A stretch of DNA of 64,000 nucleotides from Haliscomenobacter hydrossis DSM 1100 (GCF_000212735.1 NC_015510.1:1178001-1242000), one strand, 5' to 3'; shown: positions 53,146-61,792, counted from the first letter of the stretch. The notes: generated from the sequence alone by a model not told the origin. Made by a program: numbers and translations.

Positions 53146-53835
53146 TCAACGGGAAGTATGACCCTCCGCCTCAAATTCATCCATACTTTTGACATAATGC
53201 GGTTTGATGCGGTACAAAAGGCAATATTCAAACAGCAAGAGGTGACTCAGCAATAAAATCAGCGAGAACAACAACCAGCGATCCTGGTCCAGCAGCACAA
53301 TCAGCATGACAAACAAGCCCTGAACAAAAATGGAATACCCCGCCCACTTGTAGTATTTTTTGGTCAGTTCCCCGTGCCGTATGGCGTTCTTTTTGCTCAT
53401 CATATTGGCAAACAAATCAACCTCCAGGCGCCAGGCCGCCGCCAAATAAGGGAAAGAACCCGACATCAGAAAAATGGCAAAGCCGAGGTTCCAGTCGTCC
53501 ATTTTCATGTCGGACAAGTCCGTTTTGATGGTCAAATACGAGATGAGCACAAACTGGGCCACACCAACTAAAAAAGGCACCAGGGTATCGATGATGTTGG
53601 GAAACCAGCGCAGGAAAAAAATGCTGATGGCATAATGGTGCCAGATGGTAAATATGATCAGCAGCATCAGCAGAATGGGCAACAAATGGATGTCCAACCA
53701 GGGGTGTTCGGCAATCTCGACATAGGCCAAAAAGATCGGCACCAATTGGGACAGAGCGATGCCTTGGAGCAAGGAAATAACCGCGAGGTAGATGTTGGGA
53801 AAATAATCGGCAATGAGTTCGGATTTTTTGGACAT
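53146..53835 (-). CDS. Six-helix membrane protein, unknown
   Basis: 229 residues with about six helices (LAVISLLQGIALSQLVPIFL, LPILLMLLIIFTIW, VPFLVGVAQFVLIS and later ones) and an acidic C-terminus. No conserved motif recognised. It sits between the porin gene and a divergent barrel gene. Confidence 0.6.
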   Translation of the reverse strand: MSKKSELIADYFPNIYLAVISLLQGIALSQLVPIFLAYVEIAEHPWLDIHLLPILLMLLIIFTIWHHYAISIFFLRWFPNIIDTLVPFLVGVAQFVLISYLTIKTDLSDMKMDDWNLGFAIFLMSGSFPYLAAAWRLEVDLFANMMSKKNAIRHGELTKKYYKWAGYSIFVQGLFVMLIVLLDQDRWLLFSLILLLSHLLLFEYCLLYRIKPHYVKSMDEFEAEGHTSR

Positions 53836-54005
53836 TGGTGTTTTTTTGGGCGAAAAGTGCTGCGGTGAAAATAGTCTGTATAAATGTATTGAATAAACGG
53901 TAAAATTCCAGTGTTCATCGAAAAAATGCTCCGGTTGTAACGCAGCACTTGCTCATTTCCTTTTTTCCCTGCAAATTGAATAAAATTTAACCTAAAACCC
54001 AGTAC

Positions 54006-55031
54006 ATGAAACCCCTGCATTTAACCCTCGTGTGCTTGCTATATGCAAGTACAGGCTTGTTTGCCCAAGTTCAAAAAGGCGCAATTTACCTCCCTCCTAC
54101 CCAGATTTTTTCTGGATCATTTGGCATCGCCAGCGACAAATTTTCGGCAAATCTCTTATCGAAAAATGACCAGTCATCGCTCAACTTGTCGTTTTTAACG
54201 GCTGGTGGCTATGCCCTCAGTGATCATTTCCTGGTATGGGGCGCAGGCGCGTTCAGTACCAACAGCGAAATGGCAACATCTTATTCCAGACTGGGGGTAT
54301 CCCTCAATGCCCGCTACTACCTGAATCCAGAAGCAAGCACCAGCAATTTTTTCATTGAATTTGGTGGCAACACTGACCTTGAATTGGTGCCCGATGGTCA
54401 AAAACGCTGGGGATACCAGGCCGGAGTTGGTTTGAGCCATTTTATTTCACCTTCACTGGCCCTGGAAGTAGGAGCTGGTCGCCAACAAACCGGCAAACAG
54501 GCCAGTTTCGCGCTCTATACCGGATTGGCCATTTATTTGAACAAGGAACGCATCGCCTCCACAACCAGCATTAATCCCTTCCAAAAAGGAACCTGGATGC
54601 TTGGTACCGGACTCATGAAACTCAGGTTCCCGGAAGTAGCCAACCAACAGCAGGATCTTAATCTTTCCCCACAAGTAGCCTATTTTGTAGCCGATCGTTT
54701 TGCCGCTGGCCTTTCATTCAACTACAACGACATCAACCTGGAGGGAGTCAAAAGTACCTATTGGACCCTGGAACCCCACTTGCGCTACTACTATCGAATC
54801 CGGGCCAAAGCGGGCCTTTTTTTCACCGCAGGCGCAGGCCCCTACGCCAGCAGGGTCGAGGACGGAGATTATACCGAATCCAAATCAGGCTTTTTTTATG
54901 GCCTGGGCATGGGTACAAATGTCTTGATCACGCCTTCGCTGGCAGTTGAAGTAGGCCCCAATTTTCGCCATTATACCCATGCAAACCTGACCCGAATGGG
55001 TTTGGATTTGGGAATTCGCATGTTTTTGTAA
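54006..55031 (+). CDS. Outer-membrane beta-barrel protein
   Basis: 341 residues with a signal peptide (1-20, ending GLFA-Q). Strands alternate every 8-12 residues (e.g. FAAGLSFNYNDINL, LRYYYRIRAKAGLFFTAGAG, VEVGPNFRHYTHANL) and the last strand is LGIRMFL. This is the opacity/OmpW-like porin_OmpL1 style common in Bacteroidota. The ligand or role is unknown. Confidence 0.75.
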   Translation: MKPLHLTLVCLLYASTGLFAQVQKGAIYLPPTQIFSGSFGIASDKFSANLLSKNDQSSLNLSFLTAGGYALSDHFLVWGAGAFSTNSEMATSYSRLGVSLNARYYLNPEASTSNFFIEFGGNTDLELVPDGQKRWGYQAGVGLSHFISPSLALEVGAGRQQTGKQASFALYTGLAIYLNKERIASTTSINPFQKGTWMLGTGLMKLRFPEVANQQQDLNLSPQVAYFVADRFAAGLSFNYNDINLEGVKSTYWTLEPHLRYYYRIRAKAGLFFTAGAGPYASRVEDGDYTESKSGFFYGLGMGTNVLITPSLAVEVGPNFRHYTHANLTRMGLDLGIRMFL

Positions 55032-55124
55032 GCACCTGGTTGAGACGTAGGTGACCCGTTATATGATAGGTTAGATGTGTTTTTTGTTCCAGCATAAACC
55101 ACATCTAATTTACTTACGATTACG

Positions 55125-55381
55125 CATTTTTTACCGCAGAGTGAACGGAGTATACGCAGAGTTTCGCGGAGTTTTTTTAGGGGCACCTGCGGTGCAGAGA
55201 GGCCACGGAGGTCGCCATTGTTGAAATTTGGTTCGTTAAACTAACTTTAGTCCGGCATCATACTTGATTTAGGCAAGATCTTCCTGGAGCCCGACCTCCA
55301 GCCACCGCAGGTGGCAAACTCCTTAGAACTAAAACTCCGCGAAACTCTGCGTATACTCCGTTCACTCTGCGGTAAAAAATG
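55125..55381. repeat. Perfect 51-bp inverted repeat around a 155-bp core
   Basis: Arms 55125-55175 and 55331-55381 are identical in inverted orientation. The core holds a second, smaller inverted pair (CACCTGCGGTG at about 55184, CACCGCAGGTG at about 55304) and no gene. It fills most of the gap between the barrel and the GH5-like gene. Confidence 0.85.
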
Positions 55382-55413
55382 TAGCATATGACCAATTAAG
55401 ACCTCGCTAAAAG

Positions 55414-56496
55414 TCATTTAGCTCCCGTCACCTCCTTTAACAACTTAAAAAACGCCCTCTTCCGTTCCGAATTGATCCCCCAATCCACCGGCACGCTTTG
55501 ATAGCCCGCCTCAAATCCTTCGTCCTTCATACGGTAGTCGAAATAACCCCAGGAAGCGTAGGCGCGAATGGCGGCTACAAAATTATTGCTCTCTGCTTCG
55601 AAGTTAAAGTGATCGTCTTCGTTGAACAGGATGGGGGTGTTGTTATAGCCCGCTACATTTTTGGTATCGGCCACCAATTTGGAGATTTTGGCCGGATCAC
55701 TCACGCCATTGCCGTGCAGCAGGACAAAATCGGCCACCTTAACCACGTTGGATTTGGGCAAAGTGCCGCCCCCGTAACTCGTACTGACCAAAAGGCGGTA
55801 GCCCCGTTTGCGCGTGTTTTGTACCCGCTCGATTAACTCATGGACCCGTTCCGGTTGCAGGATGGGGTGGTTGTAATTGATGTTGCATTCGTTGTTGATT
55901 TCCACCAGGATGTTGCGGTATTTTTTCCTGAGCAGCCAGTTGGTGATGTTGTCTACCGCCCGGATCACGGCGGCCTCGTCTTGTAGATGTTCGTCCTGGC
56001 CAAAATAGAAATAGCCCAAAATGACCACCATCCCCAGTTCATTGGCTTTGTTCAGGATCATTTCAAGGCGCTGCAAATAATCAGGGCGCAGGTTTCCCTG
56101 GGGATCAAAAGCCGAATTGATCCAGCCTTTGTTGCCATAGCCCAGTGGACTACCGCCTTGCAGGTTGAGGGTAAAAGCCAACAAGCCCTGGCTTTTCCAC
56201 AGCGGCATGGCCGCGATGAATTCCCGGGTGTTGCGCTCCGGGTCCCATTTTTTGGTGTCGGCGTATTGAAATTGGTCCCGGGTTGCGGGGTTCAAATCGT
56301 CAAAAATGCCTTGTACCATGCGGGAGTTGAAGAGCAGTCCTTCAATTTTATGGCCCTGCCACTCCCGGCCACGGTAGGTCAATTCGTTGTTGATCTTGAA
56401 TTGATTGCCCGTGATGGAGACCCTCGTTTTTTGGGCGGATGCCAGCGGGAGGAAAGATACAAAGCACAGCAAGCTGAGGAGGAGGATGGATTTCAT
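55414..56496 (-). CDS. Secreted GH5-like (clan GH-A) glycoside hydrolase
   Basis: 360 residues, signal peptide 1-21. A TIM-barrel sequence with the GH-A acid/base Glu in VEINNEC (E203) and a second Glu at the usual nucleophile distance in LFNEDDH (E293). Other barrel-like parts are GLLAFTLNLQGG, VVILGYFYFGQDEH and FVLLHGNGV. The family is not certain (GH5-like or an unclassified relative), and the substrate cannot be told. It lies alone. Confidence 0.75.
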   Translation of the reverse strand: MKSILLLSLLCFVSFLPLASAQKTRVSITGNQFKINNELTYRGREWQGHKIEGLLFNSRMVQGIFDDLNPATRDQFQYADTKKWDPERNTREFIAAMPLWKSQGLLAFTLNLQGGSPLGYGNKGWINSAFDPQGNLRPDYLQRLEMILNKANELGMVVILGYFYFGQDEHLQDEAAVIRAVDNITNWLLRKKYRNILVEINNECNINYNHPILQPERVHELIERVQNTRKRGYRLLVSTSYGGGTLPKSNVVKVADFVLLHGNGVSDPAKISKLVADTKNVAGYNNTPILFNEDDHFNFEAESNNFVAAIRAYASWGYFDYRMKDEGFEAGYQSVPVDWGINSERKRAFFKLLKEVTGAK

Positions 56497-56520
56497 GGCG
56501 GAGGAATTTTATCAAAAATA

Positions 56521-56593
56521 GGAAAACGGATGAATTTTAGGTTAACTCAGATTTATCCGTTCTCATCCGTTAAGTCCGCTTCATCCGTTTTCC
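56521..56593. repeat. Inverted repeat of ATCCGT words
   Basis: GGAAAACGGATGA (56521-56533) and TCATCCGTTTTCC (56581-56593) are perfect arms; the inside repeats ATCCGT, CATCCGT, AGTCCGC words, as at 50.9 kb. Confidence 0.7.
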
Positions 56594-56692
56594 CATTAAT
56601 GTCGCTCTACGCCGAAGGCATAAAAGCGCGCAGCGCAAAAACGTCGTGATCGTCGTGTACGTCGTGGTGAATAAATCAAGCAGCGAAGCTGC
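56592..56692. repeat. Dispersed GC-rich module, third copy
   Basis: CCCATTAATGTCGCTCTA, GCCGAAGGCATAAAAGCGCG, CAGCGCAAAAACGTCGT, two extra CGTCGT words, GGTGAATAAATCAAGCAGCG, AAGCTGC. It directly follows a word-built inverted repeat, as the 51.0-kb copy does. Confidence 0.75.
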
Positions 56693-56694
56693 GC

Positions 56695-57183
56695 TTAATT
56701 CCCATGTGAATCATGCTCATCGTGCACATGCCCATGCTCGATCTCCGCAGCAGTAGCACTACGAATGCCCAGAATCTCGCCAGAAAAACGAATTCCCAAA
56801 CCCGCCAGCGGATGATTGTGGTCCAACATCACTTGATCCTCTTTCATCGCTATCACGCGCCAGATGATGGTTTCACCCGTTTCTTCATCATCCTCCTCCA
56901 GCATATCGCCTAATTTTAGGCCAGGAATGCTTAACTCGGACAAAGATTCTACCCGAACGAGGTTGAGGTCGCGCTCCCCGTAGGCATCTGCTGGGGCAAG
57001 GTCGACTTCAATTTTAGTCCCCACCGTTTTTCCTTCAATCAAAGCTTCTGCTTTGGGGAAAATGTTTTCGTACCCACCGTGGAGGTAAGGAAAACCTTCC
57101 TGGCTTTCTTCCAAAAGTTCGCCATCTATTTCCTGAATCTTGTAGCTGATGGTTACTACGGAGTTTTTTTGAACGGTTTGCAT
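56695..57183 (-). CDS. slyD: FKBP-type peptidyl-prolyl isomerase, SlyD type
   Basis: 162 residues. FKBP strands (VVTISYKIQEIDGELLEES) flank an inserted-in-flap chaperone domain (APADAYGERD to DHNHPLAGLGIRF). The C-terminus is rich in His, Asp and Glu (EHGHVHDEHDSHGN), the metal-binding tail of SlyD that delivers nickel and assists folding. The length and motifs are normal. It is monocistronic. Confidence 0.93.
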   Translation of the reverse strand: MQTVQKNSVVTISYKIQEIDGELLEESQEGFPYLHGGYENIFPKAEALIEGKTVGTKIEVDLAPADAYGERDLNLVRVESLSELSIPGLKLGDMLEEDDEETGETIIWRVIAMKEDQVMLDHNHPLAGLGIRFSGEILGIRSATAAEIEHGHVHDEHDSHGN

Positions 57184-57367
57184 GTTCGTGCTTTGAGGTC
57201 ACAAAGGTACTATTTTTAGCATATTGACCTAACCGCCTGGGGTTCTATCAAAAAAGCCAATGGCCAGGATTGATTTCAAGATGGGTCAGATTTTATTGGA
57301 CAATTCTAGTGGTGGATAAATTCTAAGTTGTCGCAGTTTTAGAAATTGTGTATTTTTGCTATAAAAA

Positions 57368-57838
57368 ATGAAGGCAAGATACAGAATACACCTGAGTAAA
57401 AAAGAGCGGGAAACGCTGCTGGATTGGATAAAGACAGGCAAGCGCAAAGCCCAACACATCCAATATTGCCATATTTTACTCAATAGTGATGAAAGTGAAG
57501 GTAGAAAACCACCACGAATGACGGACGTAGCAGACAGGTACCAGAGCACGGCAAGAACAGTGGAGCGAGTAAAAAAAGCATTCTGTGATGAAGGGATGTC
57601 TTTGTTTGAAGCCAAAGAAAGAAAAACGCGGAGTGATAAAAAGATAGATGCGCGAGCGGAAGCGCATCTCATTGCGCTGCTTTGTCAATCGCCACCCAAT
57701 GATGCGCCTCGGTGGAAATTGCAAATGTTGGCAGATTGCTTAGTGGAATTAGAGATAGTAGAATCGATCTCTAAAATGTCGATCAGCAAATTGTTAAAAA
57801 AAATGAACTTAAGCCCTTCAAAAAAGCGCAATACGTGA
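57368..57838 (+). CDS. IS630 transposase, orfA (DNA-binding part), copy 1
   Basis: 156 residues with helix-turn-helix regions (LDWIKTGKRKAQHIQYCHIL; DRYQSTARTVERVKKAF; WKLQMLADCLVELEIVESIS). It ends at TGA 57836-57838 overlapping the GTG of orfB by four bases. A heptamer A-AAA-AAG (57820-57826) sits in the right phase for a -1 ribosomal frameshift, which would fuse it to the catalytic part. Confidence 0.9.
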   Translation: MKARYRIHLSKKERETLLDWIKTGKRKAQHIQYCHILLNSDESEGRKPPRMTDVADRYQSTARTVERVKKAFCDEGMSLFEAKERKTRSDKKIDARAEAHLIALLCQSPPNDAPRWKLQMLADCLVELEIVESISKMSISKLLKKMNLSPSKKRNT

Positions 57839-58485
57839 TACCAGCAGAATCAAGTGCTGCTTTTGTGTACCAAATGGAAAAGGTATTGGATGTTTACGAA
57901 AGACCATACGACGCTGACTTTCCAGTAGTTTGCATGGATGAGTCTCCAAAGCAAATAATTGACTACAAGCAAATTACGATCTCAGATGGAAGTAGGTTAC
58001 AAGATTCAGAATATGTGCGTTTGGGCGTTGCGGAATTATTCGTGGCATTCGAACCTCTCGCTGGCCATCGGGAAATGACCATTGAGGATGATCATACGAC
58101 CACGACTTGGGTAAATTTCATGGCCGCTCAAATGGATACCCAATACCAAGAAGCTAAAAAGGTAACCTGGGTGATGGATAATTTTGTCACCCACAAGCCA
58201 GAAAATTTTTACAAAGTATTTCCACCTGCTCAGGCCAAAGCTTACGTGGATCGGATGGATTTTGTGTATACCCCCAAACACGGGTCATGGTTAAACATGG
58301 CAGAAATACAATTTGCTTTGGTGGGACGTGATGCTTTGGACAAACCCTTCAAAAGCAAAAAGGAGGTGGAAGGAGCAGTTAAAATTTGGGAGATTGCGCA
58401 AAATCAGCTCCGGAAAGGAGCAAATTGGCAATTCACCACTGAGAAAGCCCGAATCAAACTCAAGAAGTTGTATCCGACTATTTAA
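57835..58485 (+). CDS. IS630 transposase, orfB (DDE catalytic part), copy 1
   Basis: 216 residues, GTG start. The DDE triad is complete: D in VVCMDESPKQ, D in TWVMDNFVTHK, E in HGSWLNMAEIQ. It is in the -1 frame relative to orfA and is probably made mostly as a frameshift fusion. Not truncated. Confidence 0.9.
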   Translation: MIPAESSAAFVYQMEKVLDVYERPYDADFPVVCMDESPKQIIDYKQITISDGSRLQDSEYVRLGVAELFVAFEPLAGHREMTIEDDHTTTTWVNFMAAQMDTQYQEAKKVTWVMDNFVTHKPENFYKVFPPAQAKAYVDRMDFVYTPKHGSWLNMAEIQFALVGRDALDKPFKSKKEVEGAVKIWEIAQNQLRKGANWQFTTEKARIKLKKLYPTI

Positions 58486-58738
58486 AATTTATTCACCACT
58501 AGCACTGATGATTCATTTTATGATTGGAAAAATGAAAAGGGCTTAGAGCCTGTAAAAAATTATGATAATGGCGAATATGAGCGACTTTTGGCCTCATGCT
58601 TCAGCTATTTTTTTGTTCATCAAATGCCTATGTCGATTTAAAATATCACCCATAAAAACAAACACCCATGGCATTTGACTGACTATCTTCACGCTGTTGG
58701 ACATCATTCCCTTCCACAAGCAGCAACTCGAATTCCCT

Positions 58739-59584
58739 ATGAAAAAATGGCTATTGATCCTTTTGCTGATTCAACAAGTCAATGCCCCTGCACAGGAGCA
58801 CAAAGACGTTATTTATGCCAAAACACCTCAAAGAGACCTTACTTTAGACATCTATTTACCCCCACAAAATACCAATGCCCAGCTGATCATCTGGGTGCAT
58901 GGAGGAGCATGGCACGCAGGCTCAAAAGAGAACCCGCCCAAGGAGCTTTTACAGAAAGGATATGCCTTAGCCAGCATCGAGTACCGACTGTCTACGGAAG
59001 CGGTTTTCCCGGCCATGATCCACGACATTAAGGCCAGTATTCGGTTTCTCAGGGCGAACCAGAAAAAATATGGATACCAGGCTGATAAAATTATCCTCTG
59101 GGGATCTTCCGCCGGTGGACATTTGGCCGCGGTGGCCGCTTTAAGCAACAATGATGCTTTTTTAGAAGGCACCCTGGGCGATTACACCGGTACCAGCTCC
59201 AGGGTAGACTTGCTCCTGGACCTCTTTGGCCCCAGTAATTTTAAGAATATCTTGGCCCAGTCTACCCCTCATGGTCTCAATGTCAGAGCCCCGGCGCTGG
59301 CCCTCTTTTTCGGGAAACCCCTGGAAAAGGTAGAGGTAAAACTGGTAGAAAAAGCCAGTCCGGTCTTTTTGGTAGACGCCCAAGACCCGCCCTGCTTTTT
59401 AGCCCATGGCAACCAGGATCCACAGGTGCCCATCAACCAAAGCATCGAATTGCACCTGAAACTAAAGGCTTTGCAGGTAAAAAGTGAGCTACATTTCCTG
59501 AATGATATGGGACATGGGGGCAAAGATTTTTCTGCTCCGGATTTTGTGAGTCTGATGGATCAGTTTATTAAGGAGAATTTGTAA
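58739..59584 (+). CDS. Secreted alpha/beta hydrolase (BD-FAE-like esterase)
   Basis: 281 residues from the ATG at 58739, which starts a signal peptide (MKKWLLILLLIQQ); the frame upstream is ignored. Oxyanion HGGAW near 65, nucleophile S124 in GSSAGG, Asp in DPQVPI and His in GHGGKDF complete the triad. The fold is that of BD-FAE/acetyl-esterase enzymes, usually acting on acylated polysaccharides or small esters. The stop overlaps the start of an inverted repeat, so the transcript probably ends there. Located between IS630 copies. Confidence 0.88.
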   Translation: MKKWLLILLLIQQVNAPAQEHKDVIYAKTPQRDLTLDIYLPPQNTNAQLIIWVHGGAWHAGSKENPPKELLQKGYALASIEYRLSTEAVFPAMIHDIKASIRFLRANQKKYGYQADKIILWGSSAGGHLAAVAALSNNDAFLEGTLGDYTGTSSRVDLLLDLFGPSNFKNILAQSTPHGLNVRAPALALFFGKPLEKVEVKLVEKASPVFLVDAQDPPCFLAHGNQDPQVPINQSIELHLKLKALQVKSELHFLNDMGHGGKDFSAPDFVSLMDQFIKENL

Positions 59585-59755
59585 AAGTTTAGCACCCCGA
59601 CTCCGTCGGGACTATATTTTTTATTTTTCGCCCGCAGATCACGCAGATTTGCGCAGATTTTTTTCAAAAACGGACATCATCTGCGCAAATCTGCGTGATC
59701 TGCGGGCTACTTTATCTTATTCAACTCCGCCGTAGGCGGGGTGCTAAACTTTTAC
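59581..59755. repeat. Composite inverted repeat after the esterase gene
   Basis: Outer arms 59581-59599 and 59737-59755 are a perfect 19 bp (including the esterase stop codon). Inner arms 59630-59658 and 59679-59707 are a perfect 29 bp, built of GCAGAT words. Confidence 0.85.
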
Positions 59756-59760
59756 AAAAT

Positions 59761-59808
59761 CCTTAAGTCAACGATATTGGGCTAAAGCCCGATGTCATTG
59801 ACTTAAGG
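59761..59808. repeat. 48-bp hairpin, partly repeated at 59.999 kb
   Basis: CCTTAAGTCAA and TTGACTTAAGG pair outside; GGGCT/AGCCC pair inside. The first 19 bp (AAAATCCTTAAGTCAACGA) recur at about 59999-60017, directly before a MITE-like element. Confidence 0.7.
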
Positions 59809-59846
59809 AAAAAAGTGCATTCAGCGCAGGATTGTGCTGAGGTCTA

Positions 59847-59969
59847 CCAACCCCCGACCCCTAAAGGGTAGTACATTTTACGTATGTTTAAAATTCTGAC
59901 CTTCAGTTTAAAAGGAATAAATTTCAAACATACGTAGGCTGGGCTCCCCTTTAGGGGCTGGGGGTTTGG
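59847..59969. repeat. Imperfect inverted repeat around a TACGTATG core
   Basis: Left CCAACCCCCGACCCCTAAAG (59847 on) pairs with CTTTAGGGGCTGGGGGTTTGG (right end 59969), and ACGTATGTTT pairs with AAACATACGT inside. No coding signal. Confidence 0.6.
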
Positions 59970-60019
59970 AGACAAATGCACGCTACCAAATTCAATGCAA
60001 AAATCCTTAAGTCAACGAC

Positions 60020-60150
60020 GGGGCTGTATCATAAGGTCGAAAAATGATAAAATTTAAAAATTCAGTCATTTTTTAGAATCTAAAAACAAGCTGAGTAAAT
60101 AATTGAATAAATCAGCATGTTTTAAAATTGCCTACTTATGATACAGCCCC
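60020..60150. repeat. MITE-like element with 16-bp terminal inverted repeats
   Basis: 131 bp with perfect ends GGGGCTGTATCATAAG (60020-60035) and its complement (60135-60150); AT-rich inside, no ORF. No clear target duplication. The end sequence resembles transposon termini, so a full-length partner may exist elsewhere. Confidence 0.6.
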
Positions 60151-60250
60151 CAAGAAAGCATCTCCCTAACCCCAGGCTGAAACCAGTGGCTATTCATCAC
60201 CTCCGAGCAAAATGTCCAATAGTATGTTGTCAACGATAAAATTCGATCAC

Positions 60251-61507
60251 ATGAAACACCTGCTATCCGTATTCCTGCTATGCCTATCCGTTTCCAGCAG
60301 CCATGCGCAGTCTTCCCTGGCTGCGCCCATCTTGCTGTGGCCACAGGGCGCTCCCGGAGCTACCGGCACTTCCGACGAGGATAAGCCGGCAATTATCCCT
60401 TTTGTTCCGGAAAAAAATAAACAAAACGGCACCGCTGTTTTGGTTATTCCCGGCGGTGGATTTACCATCAGGGCTGTCGATCATGAAGGCGTGCTGGTGG
60501 CACAGTGGTTAAAAGAGCGGGGGATTACGGCCTTTTTGTTGCGGTATCGGCTGAGACCACTTTATGATCGGAAAGATTGGCTGGCCGATGGCCAAAGAGC
60601 CATGCAATACATCCGAGCCAATGCCGCCCAATATCAGATCGACCCTGATCGGGTGGGCGCGGTAGGGTTCTCTGCCGGAGCTATGCTGGTAGCAGACCTG
60701 GGTTTCAATGCAAGCCTGGGCGATGCCAATGCCACCGATCCGCTAGAAAAGCAATCTGCATTGCCGGATTTTGACATCCTGGCCTACGGCGCCATGGCTT
60801 TCCCTGCAGCCATTTCCCCAGCAAGGCTACAACAAGTGCCGCCCACTTTTATGTTTGGTACGGTAGAAGATGCCGGAAGTGTGCATGGACTTAGTACGCT
60901 CTTTGTGGATATGGTTAAACACAAAGTCCCGGTAGAAGCCCATTTCTTTCAAAACGGGGTGCATGGCAGTGGCTTCGCAATCGGCGATCCCATTTTGGGT
61001 GAATGGCCGAACCTGCTTTGGAACTGGATGCATACCAACGGATTCCTTTCTCCCAAAAAACGCCTGGCTTTAAATGGGCTGGTAAAATTGGATGGTAGTC
61101 CACTTTTAAGGGGAATTATCGTGCTCACGCCCCTGGATAATCCCCATGATCCTCCGGTCATCGTTTATATGACCAATACGGGCACTGGAGAGCTGGGCAG
61201 GTTTTCCATGCCCGCCGGACAGGGGCCGGTAAAGGGAAAATACAAAGTAGAAGTGCGCCAAGAAGCCACCCGCTGGACCAGCAATAGCCGCGATCCGTTT
61301 ATGATCAACATGATGGCGAAACAAAGAGACAATTCCCTCACGGAGGCCGACTTGAAGGAATGGGGTGAGTTTTTGAGGAAGCGGAATTTGAATCCGAGTA
61401 TTGATAATCAAAGAGTCTTTAGGAAACAAAGGCCGGGGGATGTGAAGGATTATGTGGTGGAGATCGTGGAGGGGAAGGAAGTGGTGATTGAGGTGTTTGG
61501 GAAGTGA
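60251..61507 (+). CDS. Secreted alpha/beta hydrolase with C-terminal beta domain
   Basis: 418 residues from the ATG at 60251, which opens a signal peptide (MKHLLSVFLLCLSVSSSHAQ). The hydrolase domain has PGGGF (oxyanion), nucleophile S141 in GFSAGA, an Asp near TVEDAGSV and a His in NGVHGSGF: the pattern of bacterial acetyl-xylan-esterase/BD-FAE enzymes. Residues of about 280-418 form a separate domain (LNGLVKLDGSPLLRGIIVLT) like a carboxypeptidase-regulatory or transthyretin fold. Lies between IS630 copies and after a MITE. Confidence 0.85.
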   Translation: MKHLLSVFLLCLSVSSSHAQSSLAAPILLWPQGAPGATGTSDEDKPAIIPFVPEKNKQNGTAVLVIPGGGFTIRAVDHEGVLVAQWLKERGITAFLLRYRLRPLYDRKDWLADGQRAMQYIRANAAQYQIDPDRVGAVGFSAGAMLVADLGFNASLGDANATDPLEKQSALPDFDILAYGAMAFPAAISPARLQQVPPTFMFGTVEDAGSVHGLSTLFVDMVKHKVPVEAHFFQNGVHGSGFAIGDPILGEWPNLLWNWMHTNGFLSPKKRLALNGLVKLDGSPLLRGIIVLTPLDNPHDPPVIVYMTNTGTGELGRFSMPAGQGPVKGKYKVEVRQEATRWTSNSRDPFMINMMAKQRDNSLTEADLKEWGEFLRKRNLNPSIDNQRVFRKQRPGDVKDYVVEIVEGKEVVIEVFGK

Positions 61508-61792
61508 GGGGATGTTTTGCTTGGAGAGCTTTAACGGCTTTGCCGTACTTTGACCAGTACTGAATTTGAGGTATGCTACAAAAGGAATCGGGGGGCAATT
61601 CCTGGGTACAGCGCCCAGGTTGGAATTGCAGGGCTGTTCTTGGCCATGTTGATTGTTTGGGAATGTTATGCCTGTACAAATTTAAGGAAAATTGCTGCAT
61701 AAATCATTGCTTTATATTTTTGAGTAAGAAAATCTTATGATTCATTATGTCTCTTATTTGACAATTGAACGAATACTAGTGGTGAATAAATT

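Larger units (their letters stand above)
57309..58499 (+). mobile_element. IS630-family insertion sequence, copy 1
   Basis: 1191 bp between TA dinucleotides (57307-57308 and 58500-58501), the target duplication of IS630. Terminal inverted repeats GTGGTGGATAAATT and GTGGTGAATAAATT differ at one position. Contains orfA and orfB on the plus strand. A second copy with the same length and proteins lies inverted at 61779-62969. Confidence 0.92.
57260..58641 (+). pseudogene. Small ORF interrupted by IS630 copy 1
   Basis: ATG at 57260 opens MARIDFKMGQILLDNS up to the TA at 57307. After the IS the same frame resumes at 58501 as STDDSFYDWKNEKGL and ends with TAA at 58639. Removing the IS and one TA restores an unbroken 62-codon ORF. 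It may be a small gene or a piece of a larger one; the product is not recognised. Confidence 0.5.

Noticed and set aside
57184-57306. A promoter or origin in the gap before IS630 copy 1
   Set aside because: No repeat cluster or box was found; the sequence is explained by the interrupted ORF.
61508-61778. A gene between the second esterase and IS630 copy 2
   Set aside because: Only short frames without coding pattern; no structure beyond a small GCGCCCAGG/CCTGGG pair.
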